64,000 nucleotides of DNA from an uncultured Candidatus Saccharibacteria bacterium (GTDB lineage Bacteria > Patescibacteriota > Saccharimonadia > Saccharimonadales > Saccharimonadaceae): positions 1 through 64,000 of the forward strand of contig CALIMM010000016.1 of the NCBI GenBank assembly GCA_938045445.1, read 5' to 3'. Below the pieces are notes generated by a model. That model made no database searches. It saw only the letters and a list, made by a program, of their open reading frames with translations, and was not told the DNA's origin. Made by a program: the position numbers and the translations under genes. This document shows, one piece after another, positions 17,112 to 27,221 of this stretch. Position 1 is the stretch's first letter. Each line of letters begins with the position of its first letter.

Positions 17112-17846
17112 CTAAGACTTTAGCCTCTCGCCAAGCCGCGCCAACATCATATCCATCTCGGCTTGATAAAACGGTGCATTGGCAGTTAGTGGATCCCAGT
17201 AAGAGACCACAACACTTCCTGCCTCCTTAGGGGTCTGTGTTGGTGATGTATCAGGATTTGGGTCTTCATCTGGCAGAATATGTTCCGATACAAGTTTCTC
17301 GGGGAACCACCAAGTGGTAGGTTTGTAGTTTTCCCAAGAGGAGTGGTCACCAATAATCTCTTTGGGTGTCGGAAATACGATCTCTTCTCCCATCGCTGCA
17401 TAGCATGCATTGAGCTTGACAGATAAGTTAGTCATAATCGTGGCTGCTGTACTCCAAAATAGAAGTGCATCATCATTATCCTGCTCGTCACGTAGCGCAA
17501 CTGGAATGCCCAGCACATCAGAGTCAAATGACAGTCTTATCGCATATCCCTTGTTGTCGTTCGCATGTTGATCCAATCCAACAACAACATTTTCGAAATA
17601 AGGGTGCCAGCAGGCGAGCCCGTATAGGATCTTGTGCGATTCATCGATATAGTGATTAATTTGTTCTACTGGCTTAGCAAAATTCATTAACTGTGGCATC
17701 TCACTGGCCGTCGTGGCTGCGAAGATCTTGTTGGCAAAGTGAAGATCAACGGTACTCAATGCATTAATAATTTTAGACATCGTAACAGCGTTGTCTTTGT
17801 CTGCATAGATGCCGATCGTGAATGATGATCCGTCAAAGTTGTTCAT
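17112..17846 (-). CDS. Cytosolic protein of unknown function
   Basis: The 244-residue acidic protein has no membrane segment. The C-terminal third has a Pro-rich, acidic linker (DEDPNPDTSPTQTPKE) and then a segment VVSYWDPLTANAPFY. No domain is recognised. A TATACT box and a good AGAAGGAG ribosome-binding site precede the ATG. Codon and base composition are more AT-rich than the neighbouring surface-protein genes. The role is unknown. Confidence 0.6.
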   Translation of the reverse strand: MNNFDGSSFTIGIYADKDNAVTMSKIINALSTVDLHFANKIFAATTASEMPQLMNFAKPVEQINHYIDESHKILYGLACWHPYFENVVVGLDQHANDNKGYAIRLSFDSDVLGIPVALRDEQDNDDALLFWSTAATIMTNLSVKLNACYAAMGEEIVFPTPKEIIGDHSSWENYKPTTWWFPEKLVSEHILPDEDPNPDTSPTQTPKEAGSVVVSYWDPLTANAPFYQAEMDMMLARLGERLKS

Positions 17847-18124
17847 GAGTGCGCTCCTTCTGTCTTATCAGTATATAACTATCATACTAACAGATGAAAA
17901 TGTCAATTACAAATACTCTATTAACTAGCAAATTACTTTTGTGCGTCAGTCCTCTGCCTGCTTCTACAAGAATATCTTCGTGCTTAATATAACCTAGGAG
18001 TGCTGTGAGAAATTCAGTCTCAGAACGGGCGGATAGTGTGGCGGTGAGCCCCTCCTTCTGCTATCACCTGTCATGAAGGTGCATAAAGCTAATCTCGTCA
18101 TATGTAAATTATAACGACGAAAAA

Positions 18125-18604
18125 CTATCGATAATAATCCTCCCAATCTGCATCAAAGAGCCAGTGTTTCGTGACATTGTGAAATTCAACATCGTCTCCA
18201 TATGGACGATCAGGCGTAGGTGTAAAGACGTACTCCTTTAATTTCGTTTGAACAAACTCAAAGATAGCGTCGTAGTCAAGTGTATTCATAATCAGAGGCT
18301 TTGCCTCATTATCGTCTTCAAAGTACCACGTGCCACGTGGATCATCAACGAACGACGGCGAGCAGACAGTAAGGACGTAACGACTGCCTTCTATAAGATA
18401 CGGATCACCAATTTCGACATATTTTTGTAGAGTGAACCCAACTCCAAGTTCAATACACCAGGGGCATGTGTCGTCAGTACCGAATGTTGTTGTCGCAGAC
18501 GTGATCTTGTTTCGGCAGGTTATGTTATCAGAATCCAGTTCCCAATCGTCGCCGACATACCGCCAACCTTGGCTTAGTTCCAGTAAAGTGTAGTGCGTTT
18601 TCAT
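18125..18604 (-). CDS. Cytosolic protein of unknown function
   Basis: The 159-residue acidic protein carries a Cys pair in DTCPWCIELG and further cysteines near residues 30 and 80, which could bind a metal. No family is recognised. The ATG at 18604 is separated by 6 bases from TATACT on the minus strand, a leaderless arrangement; the slightly longer GTG frame would start inside the promoter and is rejected. It is the last of three unrecognised genes in this area. Confidence 0.62.
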   Translation of the reverse strand: MKTHYTLLELSQGWRYVGDDWELDSDNITCRNKITSATTTFGTDDTCPWCIELGVGFTLQKYVEIGDPYLIEGSRYVLTVCSPSFVDDPRGTWYFEDDNEAKPLIMNTLDYDAIFEFVQTKLKEYVFTPTPDRPYGDDVEFHNVTKHWLFDADWEDYYR

Positions 18605-18690
18605 AGACTTAGTATAATACACATGGTAACGAACGTCGAAAAATATCGTACTTGTCGCTTGTGTTCTCTATCACCTGTATTAAGCGTTTA

Positions 18691-21600
18691 TCAATGTAAC
18701 TTAATCGATACTTCCTGTGGCTCGCCGCTCAGGTCGCCATGAGTGTTGAGAGTGCCTTGGCGACGCAAGGCTTCGCGCTCTAGCTCTTCTGGCGATGGCA
18801 TAGCTGGCTCGGGAACGGGTGGTGGTGCGACCGGTGGAGTAGGCTGAGCACGCGCCTCGGTCTGCTGGCCACCAAGGATATTGGGCCGCGCAGCATGGCG
18901 TGCTCTGTCAAGCGCATCCTGCACCGCTGGTGACGGTGGTGGAGCAGGCCGAGCAGCCGACGATGGAGATGACATACTTGGATTTGGCATAGTGCGGGGA
19001 GCGCCAGCTGGCTGTGGCCGTGGCGCCTGAGAGGACGAAGACGCTGGTGGCACGGCTGGCTGAGCACGCAATGGTTGAGCTGAAGAAGCTGGCGCGGTTT
19101 GTGGCCGAGCTGGTTGAGCAGCCGGGCTACTGGGCCGAGGGGCTTGCGCGCTCGATGATGCTGCCGCCGATTGCGGTTTCTTTGTATTCATCTGCTTACG
19201 CTTTGCAAGCCATTCATCGAGGAAGGACGACCCACCGCCAGCTCCAGCTGCACCCCCTGGGCGCCCTGCTCCGGCTGTTGGCTGGCTAGGTTGCTGCACA
19301 CTGATACGGGCAGATATATCGCGCTCCACTTGATCGCGCGGCCGGCCATACTTCGCGGCCGAAAGCTTCTTGAGGGCATCACTCAACTGCTGGTTTGGTT
19401 CGCCCATTGGCGGAATCCACGCCATACTAAATGGCGCTGACGGCGTACCATTAATCTGCGCCACACAGACCGACTCGAAGTTTGGTAACTTGGTCAAATC
19501 CTCAGCAGTAAAGACAGGGGTGTAGCGCTTAACCATAATCTCAGCATCAGTCGTACCAATTCGGCCCGTAATGGTTGTACCAACGTTACCAAGGATAGCC
19601 TCGCGCAGTTCTTCCTTGAGCTGCGTCATAAACTGGTTGGCCAAAACCAAACTCAAACGATACTTACGTGCCTCACTGAGGATCGTCTCGAAGCTATCGG
19701 TGGCAAAGTTCTGGAACTCGTCAACGTAGAGTGTAAAGTCCTTGCGCTCGTGCTCAGGGATATTAGCCCGAGCCATCGCAGCCGCCTGGAACTTCATGAC
19801 AAAGATAATACCAAGCAACTTCGAGTTGAGATCACCCATCTTACCTTTGGAGAGGTTAACAAGCAAAATCTTGTTGTTATTCATAATCTCAGGGAAATTA
19901 AAGCCACTCTTAGTCTGACCAATAATATTACGCATCGCATCGTTGCTAATGAATGGACCAAACTTGGAGATCACCCAGCTAATCAAATCACCAGCTTCGT
20001 TAGAGCGCTGCGAGGCTGGGAACTCCTTCGTCCAAAAGTCGAGCACCTGCCGGTCTGTTACGTATTTGAGCTTGGCATTGCGGAATTGCTCATCCACCAG
20101 CAGTTTTGGCACATCAACAAACGTTCCACCCGCAGGATCAGCCATCAGCAGCAACGCACAGTTACGGAAGATGTGCTCGAGGCGTGGCCCAACGATACCG
20201 GTGTGGCCTGGGTCGTACAAGCCATAGAGCATGTTAATCGCCTCCTGCACCAAGAAGTCCTTTTGGTCGGGGTGATCGAATTCAAACATATTAAGACCAA
20301 TTGGGTTGCTCATATCACCTGGGTCGAAGTAGACAATATCCTCCACCCGGTCGCGCGGCACCTTGGCAAGCAATGCCTCAGCTAAGTCACCGTGTGGATC
20401 GACCAAGGCAAAACCCCGCCCTGCCAGCATATCCTGGTAGGCTAAGTTCTCTTGCAAGACCGACTTACCCACGCCCGTCTGACCAATGATATGGATGTGA
20501 CGCCGACGGTCCTTATCGGCCAGGCGAATCGGCTTACGCACGCCGCGGAACTCATTGTAGCCAAGCAATAGCCCCGTCTCCATCACCTCTGTTGGGCCAT
20601 CGACTTGCTTGCTCATCTGGCGCTTGACTTGCGAGGTAGGAATGCTATTTTGGTCTGGCAAATGGAAGAGAGTGGCAAGCTCCACTGAGTTGAGAATATC
20701 GCGGCTATTTGCCTGCGGGAAAAATCGGAAGATAAAGGCCGTCGCGAGCTCATCGACATTCTTAGTAAGGTGAAACTTAAAGCCATTAAAGCTCGGCGAA
20801 TCAAACAGTGCAAACGCCGCCACAATATTCTTGAGCAGCACCTGTGAGCGCGCCGCCGTGTTGGACGATACCACCACGCGGATCATTACCTCATAGCCGG
20901 GGTAGCGAATCTTTTCTTGGATAGCATCAACCTTAGCCTGCTCCACCGCACTGAGTGGCTTTTCGGCTTGGAATTCCTTCTTGTCACTTGCCTCAGGCGG
21001 CTTCCATAGTGCCTGCATAACATCACGCGCCGAGAGGCCACTGCCGCCACTACTCTTTTTCTCACCCTTGTTCTTGACAATCTGCTCAGCAGCCGAGATA
21101 GAGCGCTTCGTCCACTTCTCATACGCTGGGCGGATCAAAAATTGGATTCCCACCCCATCCTCGCGCCCAGCTGAAGACACTGCATTGAGCAGCGCCCGCG
21201 ACGCATCGCGCTTAGACTCCATATAGGTGGAAATCGGGTAAATAAATTCTTTGCGCAGAGTAAACTCACCACCAATCGTCCCACTCGCCTTGCCCACCTT
21301 ACTAAACACCGAGTGTTCCGACACCTCCTCGAGCCGTGCCGATGGGTAAGCTGCAGCAATTGCCTGGCGCACTGTGTCCGTCAGCACTGTTGGCACCACT
21401 GCATAGTAATACACCAGCCCCTCACGCGCCACAATCTCAAACGACACATGACGCTGCCCATAAATCCGACTCATAAATCCCTTGGTGCTAGTACTCGCAA
21501 TGATGTTGTACATCACTTGGGCCTGCGATAGCACCTCTTCTGTGAGGTCACGCTTGTCGCGCCCGCCGCCGTCGATATCATCACTAGCGGGCGGCAAGTG

Positions 21601-21747
21601 GATGAGAATCGGCACCATCTTAAGGCCTCGCTCGTAATTCTTGGCCTCGCGCATGCTATTGCGATAGACGATGAAGGCAACAAACAAGATGATAAGAATA
21701 AGGCCGGCCGAGCCAAAAACAATAATGAATGTGGTGACGGTATTCAT
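18691..21747 (-). CDS. Large membrane-anchored TraG/VirD4-like ATPase
   Basis: The 1018-residue protein has one N-terminal membrane helix (about 5-28), an ATPase core with Walker A GQTGVGKS near residue 424 followed by VDPHGDLAEALL, and Walker B with LYVDEFQNFA near 674. The last 200 residues are low-complexity Pro/Ala/Ser/Gln. The core resembles conjugative coupling proteins (TraG/VirD4) and HerA/VirB4-type translocases. No relaxase or other transfer gene is next to it, so it may be a chromosomal DNA or protein translocase conserved in this phylum. The gene starts right after the upstream Pro-rich gene. Confidence 0.82.
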   Translation of the reverse strand: MNTVTTFIIVFGSAGLILIILFVAFIVYRNSMREAKNYERGLKMVPILIHLPPASDDIDGGGRDKRDLTEEVLSQAQVMYNIIASTSTKGFMSRIYGQRHVSFEIVAREGLVYYYAVVPTVLTDTVRQAIAAAYPSARLEEVSEHSVFSKVGKASGTIGGEFTLRKEFIYPISTYMESKRDASRALLNAVSSAGREDGVGIQFLIRPAYEKWTKRSISAAEQIVKNKGEKKSSGGSGLSARDVMQALWKPPEASDKKEFQAEKPLSAVEQAKVDAIQEKIRYPGYEVMIRVVVSSNTAARSQVLLKNIVAAFALFDSPSFNGFKFHLTKNVDELATAFIFRFFPQANSRDILNSVELATLFHLPDQNSIPTSQVKRQMSKQVDGPTEVMETGLLLGYNEFRGVRKPIRLADKDRRRHIHIIGQTGVGKSVLQENLAYQDMLAGRGFALVDPHGDLAEALLAKVPRDRVEDIVYFDPGDMSNPIGLNMFEFDHPDQKDFLVQEAINMLYGLYDPGHTGIVGPRLEHIFRNCALLLMADPAGGTFVDVPKLLVDEQFRNAKLKYVTDRQVLDFWTKEFPASQRSNEAGDLISWVISKFGPFISNDAMRNIIGQTKSGFNFPEIMNNNKILLVNLSKGKMGDLNSKLLGIIFVMKFQAAAMARANIPEHERKDFTLYVDEFQNFATDSFETILSEARKYRLSLVLANQFMTQLKEELREAILGNVGTTITGRIGTTDAEIMVKRYTPVFTAEDLTKLPNFESVCVAQINGTPSAPFSMAWIPPMGEPNQQLSDALKKLSAAKYGRPRDQVERDISARISVQQPSQPTAGAGRPGGAAGAGGGSSFLDEWLAKRKQMNTKKPQSAAASSSAQAPRPSSPAAQPARPQTAPASSAQPLRAQPAVPPASSSSQAPRPQPAGAPRTMPNPSMSSPSSAARPAPPPSPAVQDALDRARHAARPNILGGQQTEARAQPTPPVAPPPVPEPAMPSPEELEREALRRQGTLNTHGDLSGEPQEVSIKLH

Positions 21748-22179
21748 CTAGTTCTCCGTTGCGCCAATTTTGCGCCCATAGCGTTTGTAGATATAGTCGC
21801 GCTGCAGAGCACTAACCTGCTGCTCACGCTGGTAGGGGTCATCTTGGGTATCCTTAATGATCTGCTTGAGTTTGATAACCCAGTCTTTCTCGATCAGGTC
21901 TTCGTCTGCAGCAGTTGCAGGAGCAGCTGTGACGGTTGTATCCGGGTCGGGCTGTGGCGCAGCAATAACTGTGGTAGGAAGAGCTGGCAGTGTGAGGCTC
22001 TGCTGCGGGACCATCGGCATCATTTCATGCGTGTCAGCGGGCTGCTGCTCGCTCCGACGCTCGGGCATGAGCGCAGGAAGCCGCTCATGCGCCTGAGGCG
22101 CTGGCGAACGGTAGATATTCTGGTTGTTTGCCCGAGGCTGCTCAGGAAAACTATTGAATCGCGGCTGTTGTGGTCCCAT
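21748..22179 (-). CDS. Pro/Gln-rich protein preceding the large ATPase
   Basis: The 143-residue protein has a disordered N-terminal two thirds rich in Pro, Gln and Ala and a helical C-terminus (DLIEKDWVIKLKQIIKDTQDD), which may be a docking segment. Its stop codon is directly followed by the start of the large TraG-like ATPase, implying a fixed ratio of the two. TATAAT lies 11 bases before its ATG, so the leader is only a few bases. No family is recognised; a partner or adaptor of the ATPase is inferred. Confidence 0.7.
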   Translation of the reverse strand: MGPQQPRFNSFPEQPRANNQNIYRSPAPQAHERLPALMPERRSEQQPADTHEMMPMVPQQSLTLPALPTTVIAAPQPDPDTTVTAAPATAADEDLIEKDWVIKLKQIIKDTQDDPYQREQQVSALQRDYIYKRYGRKIGATEN

Positions 22180-22280
22180 ATTCTGCCTAAATTATACCAT
22201 AGGCTGCGCTGGTGCAATAGGTGTGAGCATAATCATCATATCTATGGCGCTTATGCTCATTATTTTGCTATACTAGCGTT

Positions 22281-23795
22281 ATGGAGCATGAATCTCCCTC
22301 ACCAGCATCGCGTTTGCAGCGACACCAACAGCGCTGCACGCAAGCGCGGCGGCGCATGGTTATCTTGCTTGCACTACTTGCCTGTGCATTATGTGGCCTC
22401 GTTGTCACCCTTATTATCGTTCACGTGGTGCGCCCTGCTGCACCGCAGCCTTCCCCACCAGCCGCACGCGCAACCGACAAAACAGACGAGAAATACTCCT
22501 TCGTCGATTCGCACTACCAAGGTATCCGCTCGAAGCTGGTCAGCCGCACTTCTACTAAAGAAAAGGTTTCGCTTGAATATCCACTGACAGGCAATAACAC
22601 GATCGACACTACTATCGCGAGCGCCATCGACCAGCTCGATCATGAGTTTCGCCAAAGCGTCGCGGCCGGCCGCACCTTCCATCGACCAATGACCGAGGCA
22701 ATCAGCTACCAAATTACCCACAATACCAATACTGCCCTATCCGTTATTATCCAGGCTAACCAAGACACTCACGGTGCTCACCCCGCCAGTTTCACCCGAT
22801 TTTGGACATTCAACAAGCAGACGGGTGCGGCTATCACCCTGCGCGATCTCGTTGGCGGTAATACTGTACACCTCCGCACTGTCATTGATGCGGCGCAGCG
22901 CTCCGTTGCTGCCACAATTGCCGAGCGCCAGCAGCCAGCCGTCGATCTTGGCGAAATGGTCACAGAGGACGCACTCACCAACTTCGTTATCACTAAAGAC
23001 AATACGCTTGCCTGGCCCTTTAGCCAAGCTGCGCTCGTGCCGTCATCGTATGGCACAATGACGATCTCTCTCCCCTTCACCAGCATCCTCGCTGCATTGC
23101 AAACCACCCAGGCGCGGCAAATTGCCACCATTCCTGCCCTGCCCAAGCCGCAGCCCAAGCCAATTGCTACCCCTGCACCAGCCTCACCAGCGCCCTCTGC
23201 GTCCTGCGCTCAAGCCTGCATCGCCCTCACCTTCGACGACGGGCCTGGACCATACACCAACGAGCTGCTTGATACCCTAGACCAATATGGTGCAAAAGGC
23301 ACATTCTTCATGATCGGCAGCAAAGTTGCAGCCCGTGCTGACGTCGTGCGCCGCATCCATACCAGTGGTCACCAGCTCGGTAATCACTCGTGGAGCCACC
23401 CAGTACTGCCGCAGTATAGCGCAGAAGCAATCGGTAGCGAGATCGACCGAACCAACAGTACTATTACTCAAGCAACAGGCACCGCGCCCACTATCATGCG
23501 TCCACCATATGGCGCAGTGAATAGCGTCGTCCTCGAGCAGCTACGCCAGCGCGGTATGGCCTCTATCTTGTGGTCGGTCGATACGCGCGACTGGGCCGAT
23601 CGCAATAGCACCATCGTCTGCAATCGTGCCGTTGCTGGTGCGCGGCCAGGCGCCATCATCCTCATGCATGACATCCACCCCACCTCTGTCAATGCCGTAC
23701 CCTGCATCCTCAGCACGCTCAAACAACAAGGTTATCGCTTCGTCACCGTGCAAGCGCTACTCGGCAAGACTGTGCCAGGTGCTAATTATCCGTAG
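22281..23795 (+). CDS. Membrane-anchored polysaccharide deacetylase
   Basis: The 504-residue protein has a membrane anchor at about 26-48, a middle domain (about 75-275) similar in layout to DUF3298/DUF4163 domains of PgdA proteins, a Pro-rich linker, and a NodB deacetylase domain (about 315-500). NodB motifs are TFDDGP (metal-binding Asp), HSWSHP (His ligands), RPPYG and LMHD. It would remove N-acetyl groups from peptidoglycan or another surface glycan, giving lysozyme resistance. The gene is leaderless with TATACT at 22269-22274, 6 bases before the ATG. Confidence 0.9.
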   Translation: MEHESPSPASRLQRHQQRCTQARRRMVILLALLACALCGLVVTLIIVHVVRPAAPQPSPPAARATDKTDEKYSFVDSHYQGIRSKLVSRTSTKEKVSLEYPLTGNNTIDTTIASAIDQLDHEFRQSVAAGRTFHRPMTEAISYQITHNTNTALSVIIQANQDTHGAHPASFTRFWTFNKQTGAAITLRDLVGGNTVHLRTVIDAAQRSVAATIAERQQPAVDLGEMVTEDALTNFVITKDNTLAWPFSQAALVPSSYGTMTISLPFTSILAALQTTQARQIATIPALPKPQPKPIATPAPASPAPSASCAQACIALTFDDGPGPYTNELLDTLDQYGAKGTFFMIGSKVAARADVVRRIHTSGHQLGNHSWSHPVLPQYSAEAIGSEIDRTNSTITQATGTAPTIMRPPYGAVNSVVLEQLRQRGMASILWSVDTRDWADRNSTIVCNRAVAGARPGAIILMHDIHPTSVNAVPCILSTLKQQGYRFVTVQALLGKTVPGANYP

Positions 23796-24120
23796 GGATA
23801 CATGAGCCTGAGTATTAATATTTTTTGAGCTTCTTACTCTTCCTTTTTCAGGTTTCTATAAGTTAGCATTGCACGAGAGAGTTATTACACTGTCATGACA
23901 TACTTGTTGGAATTAGTAGTGATGTCATCGCTTTATCTAATGAGGTAATACGAGGCAATTGCCTACAGAAGGAGATAGACATTTGGGAATTTACATTCCA
24001 GTGTTTTACAACGTCTCACTTTTATCGTGTGCATTATGTGTACAAGAGCCCTTGGCGATGTACTGCTTGCAAAAGCTGTATATTGTCATTTTTGTTGGGC
24101 GCTCTACGCCCATATGTGTT
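23796..24120. other. Intergenic region without a supported gene
   Basis: This AT-rich stretch lies between the convergent deacetylase gene and the DUF167 gene. I see no supported ORF, RNA gene or clear terminator hairpin. Confidence 0.5.
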
Positions 24121-24354
24121 TTATAGAGCTGCGCTATCAATATCAAACACCTTATGCTTCGACGTCGCACCGCGCACCAGCTTCACCCCCGACTGCGGCA
24201 CGCCAAAATATTTGGCCAGCAGCTTGGTAGCCGCCGCATTCGCCCGGCCCTCAATCGCCGGCGCCTTGGTGTAGATGACATACGTGCCGTCACTGCCCGC
24301 CACGACTTCTTCGCGGTGGCGGGAGTTGGGTTTGATCGTGGCGGGGATTTTCAT
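24121..24354 (-). CDS. DUF167 (YggU-like) protein
   Basis: The 77-residue protein matches the DUF167 fold: KPNSRHREEVV, then TYVIYTKAPAIEGRANAAATKLLAKYFGVP, then VKLVRGATSKHKVFDI. The family is widespread and its function is not known. The gene starts 22 bases after the hsdR stop, so it is the last gene of the restriction operon by position. A role in restriction is not implied by the family. Confidence 0.85.
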   Translation of the reverse strand: MKIPATIKPNSRHREEVVAGSDGTYVIYTKAPAIEGRANAAATKLLAKYFGVPQSGVKLVRGATSKHKVFDIDSAAL

Positions 24355-24376
24355 GGAGCTTAGCCCTCTGCTTCTC

Positions 24377-27220
24377 TCACTCTATAAATGTATCGATAAA
24401 TAAGCATACCTTTGTCTTCAAGCGCTCAATAAGAGCCCGGCGTCCACTAAGCCGTGGTTTATCCTTCAGGGCCGCCACATATTCATCACTCCGCGGCAAG
24501 CGCCCAGTATAGTTATAATTATCAATCAGCCGGCGCAGTCGTGCTAGGTCAAAGCCCTCCGCTGCAGCTAATTGCTCCAGCATATGCTGCTCCTGCTCAC
24601 CCCAAAAACGCTGGAACTCCTCCTCGACACTATCACTATCAGCAATATGCGGCAGCCAGCTGGTGATGAATTTATCAATGAGCTCACGCTTGCTACGCAG
24701 CTTTTCATTACCATTAATGAGCTCTGTTATCTGCTTACGTAATTGGCTCTTTTCTTGCTCACTAGCCTCTGCCATTTTGGCTACAAGCCCTATAATATAA
24801 TCAACGGTGATCTCATCGCGGCGGATTAATTCTAGTTCAAAATCCACCTCATCCAGGATACTCACCTTTTCTTTACTGCTACGGCGCTCAAAGTATATAT
24901 CTAAGTATTTGCTCTTAAAGTCCTCAAAGAGCTGCTCACTCATATCAACATCGCTATTGGCAAAATCAGCAAACGACAGTAGCACATTACGCGTGCGCAT
25001 AACCTCACGAAAGAGCTCCACAAATTGCCGCCTTTCAGCCTCACCGAGTAGTGTATCGACGCTGCGTGGTTCTGGAGTAAAAGCCAGCAACCTTGCTACT
25101 TTTTGGTTAAAGTCCTGCACATACCATTCGTATGGTTTTAGGAAGATCGTCTCCATGGCTTGCTTGTTACTGAATAGCTGCACTGCCTTATCCGTCGCAG
25201 TTTTTAGATTACGAAAGACCACAATATTACCCTGGGATTTGCGCTCATTCAAAATACGGTTTGTGCGACTATATGCCTGCAAAAGACCATGGTATTTTAG
25301 ATTTTTATCTACATAAAGCGTATTGAGTGTCTTGCTATCAAACCCGGTCAAGAACATATTTACCACTAGCAAAATATCAATTTCGCGATTTTTTACACGC
25401 CGAGCAATATCCTTGTAATACCCATAAAAGCTCTTGCTATCACGCGTGGTGTAGTTGGTGCCAAACCGCGCATTATACTCACCCATAGCGCTCTCCAGAA
25501 AATCACGTGCAGACTGGTTGACGGGGCCAGCGAACTTTAATACATCTTCATCCAGTAAACTATCGGCATTTGGGTCTTCTTCATTCGCCTGGTAGCTAAA
25601 AATCGTTGCAATAGTGAGCTTGGTATTTTTGCGCTGAAAGGCATCGTAGTACATACGCAGTAAATCGGTAGAACTAACGCACATCATAGCGGTAAAATCA
25701 CGCCCATGCGTTTTGCGGCCATGGTTCGCTAGTATGTAATCCACAATATTATCTACCCGAGCCTGATTTTCCATCGCTTCTTTGATGTCGATTGCCTCAA
25801 CATCAATATCTGCCTGTGTATCAGCCCCCTCACGCCGTGTGAATCGCCCCACATATTCCACACTAAACTTTAGGACATTGCCATCGTTAATCGCATCGGT
25901 TATTACATATTCATGCAGACGCTCACCAAAAAGATCCTTCGTAGTACGCTTACCAAACCCACCATTGCTAGTAGCGTTATCAGCCAAAATTGGCGTCCCC
26001 GTAAAGCCAAATAGCTGGTAATTAGTAAAGTAACTGGTAATATTCTTGTGCGTTTGGCCAAATTGCGAGCGGTGGCACTCATCAAAAATAAATACGAATC
26101 GCTTATTTTTTACCGCCTGCATCGCCTGCGCATGGCGTTGGCGTGTCACAGCCTTATCTAGCTTCTGGATAGTCGTCACAATCAGCTTGGTGTTAGGGTC
26201 GGCGAGTTGCCGCACCAACGTAGCAGTGCTATCGGTACCATCTACGCTACCATCCTTAAAGGCATTAAACTCTTTAATCGTCTGGTAGTCTAAGTCACTG
26301 CGGTCTACCACAAACATCACTTTGTCGACGTCCGGATTTTCCGTCATTAGCTGCGCCGCTTTAAAGCTAGTCAGTGTTTTACCGCTCCCTGTCGTATGCC
26401 AAATATAGCCACCACCAACACCCTTTGCTACCTTATCTACAATCTTCTCTACCGCATAGTATTGGTATGGCCGCAGCACCATCAATGTCTTGGTCGACTC
26501 ATTCAGCACAATATATTTAGCAATCATCTGCGACAGATGGCACCGCTCCAAAAAGATATCCGCAAACTGCCCTAGCTCGCTTATGCGCACACTCTGCTCA
26601 TCCGTCCAGTAGTAAGTAAATTCATAGCTTGCTTTCTTATCACCGCTATTACTTACCGTATTGGCATAATATTTGGTATCCACACCGTTACTTATGACAA
26701 ACAGCTGCACATACTGGAATAGTCCACAGCCCGCGCTATAGCTATGGCGGCGGTAGCGATTGATCTGGTTAAACGCCTCGCGCAGCTCTATCCCGCGGCG
26801 CTTAAGCTCTATCTGCACTAATGGCAGGCCATTAATTAGTATAGTCACATCATAGCGCGTTTCGTAGGTGCCGGTATTAGTAATTTGCTGCGCCACCTGG
26901 TATTCATTTTGGCACCACTGGCTTGTATTAAAAAACTCTAAATATACACTACTGCCATCCTCACGCACAAGGTGCATTTTATCACGCAGCGTCTTCGCCC
27001 GCTCAAACACCGTGCCACGGCCCAAGTGGTTTAGCACACTTTTAAATTCTGTATCTGTGAGCACTACGCCACCGAGCTTGGCAGCATTATGCGTTTCCAG
27101 CTGCCGCCGTAGATTGGCCAGCATCGCCGCCTCATCAGGTAAATCGACCTTGCTATACCCACCAGCTACCAGCTGGGCGACGAGGTCGTTTTCGAGGGTT
27201 TGTTCGGATTGGTGAGTCAT
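24377..27220 (-). CDS. hsdR: Type I restriction enzyme R subunit
   Basis: The 947-residue protein has the N-terminal nuclease domain (catalytic VQIELKRRG near residue 135), then a superfamily 2 translocase with Walker A TTGSGKTLTS near 276, DECHRSQFG near 382 and FTGTP. A helical C-terminus binds the methylase part. HsdR drives ATP-dependent translocation and cuts unmodified DNA far from the recognition site. It starts one base after the OLD-nuclease stop, so it is translated last among the defence genes. Composition is close to the genome average, unlike the AT-rich gene before it. Length is normal and the frame is intact. Confidence 0.93.
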   Translation of the reverse strand: MTHQSEQTLENDLVAQLVAGGYSKVDLPDEAAMLANLRRQLETHNAAKLGGVVLTDTEFKSVLNHLGRGTVFERAKTLRDKMHLVREDGSSVYLEFFNTSQWCQNEYQVAQQITNTGTYETRYDVTILINGLPLVQIELKRRGIELREAFNQINRYRRHSYSAGCGLFQYVQLFVISNGVDTKYYANTVSNSGDKKASYEFTYYWTDEQSVRISELGQFADIFLERCHLSQMIAKYIVLNESTKTLMVLRPYQYYAVEKIVDKVAKGVGGGYIWHTTGSGKTLTSFKAAQLMTENPDVDKVMFVVDRSDLDYQTIKEFNAFKDGSVDGTDSTATLVRQLADPNTKLIVTTIQKLDKAVTRQRHAQAMQAVKNKRFVFIFDECHRSQFGQTHKNITSYFTNYQLFGFTGTPILADNATSNGGFGKRTTKDLFGERLHEYVITDAINDGNVLKFSVEYVGRFTRREGADTQADIDVEAIDIKEAMENQARVDNIVDYILANHGRKTHGRDFTAMMCVSSTDLLRMYYDAFQRKNTKLTIATIFSYQANEEDPNADSLLDEDVLKFAGPVNQSARDFLESAMGEYNARFGTNYTTRDSKSFYGYYKDIARRVKNREIDILLVVNMFLTGFDSKTLNTLYVDKNLKYHGLLQAYSRTNRILNERKSQGNIVVFRNLKTATDKAVQLFSNKQAMETIFLKPYEWYVQDFNQKVARLLAFTPEPRSVDTLLGEAERRQFVELFREVMRTRNVLLSFADFANSDVDMSEQLFEDFKSKYLDIYFERRSSKEKVSILDEVDFELELIRRDEITVDYIIGLVAKMAEASEQEKSQLRKQITELINGNEKLRSKRELIDKFITSWLPHIADSDSVEEEFQRFWGEQEQHMLEQLAAAEGFDLARLRRLIDNYNYTGRLPRSDEYVAALKDKPRLSGRRALIERLKTKVCLFIDTFIE

Positions 27221-27221
27221 G

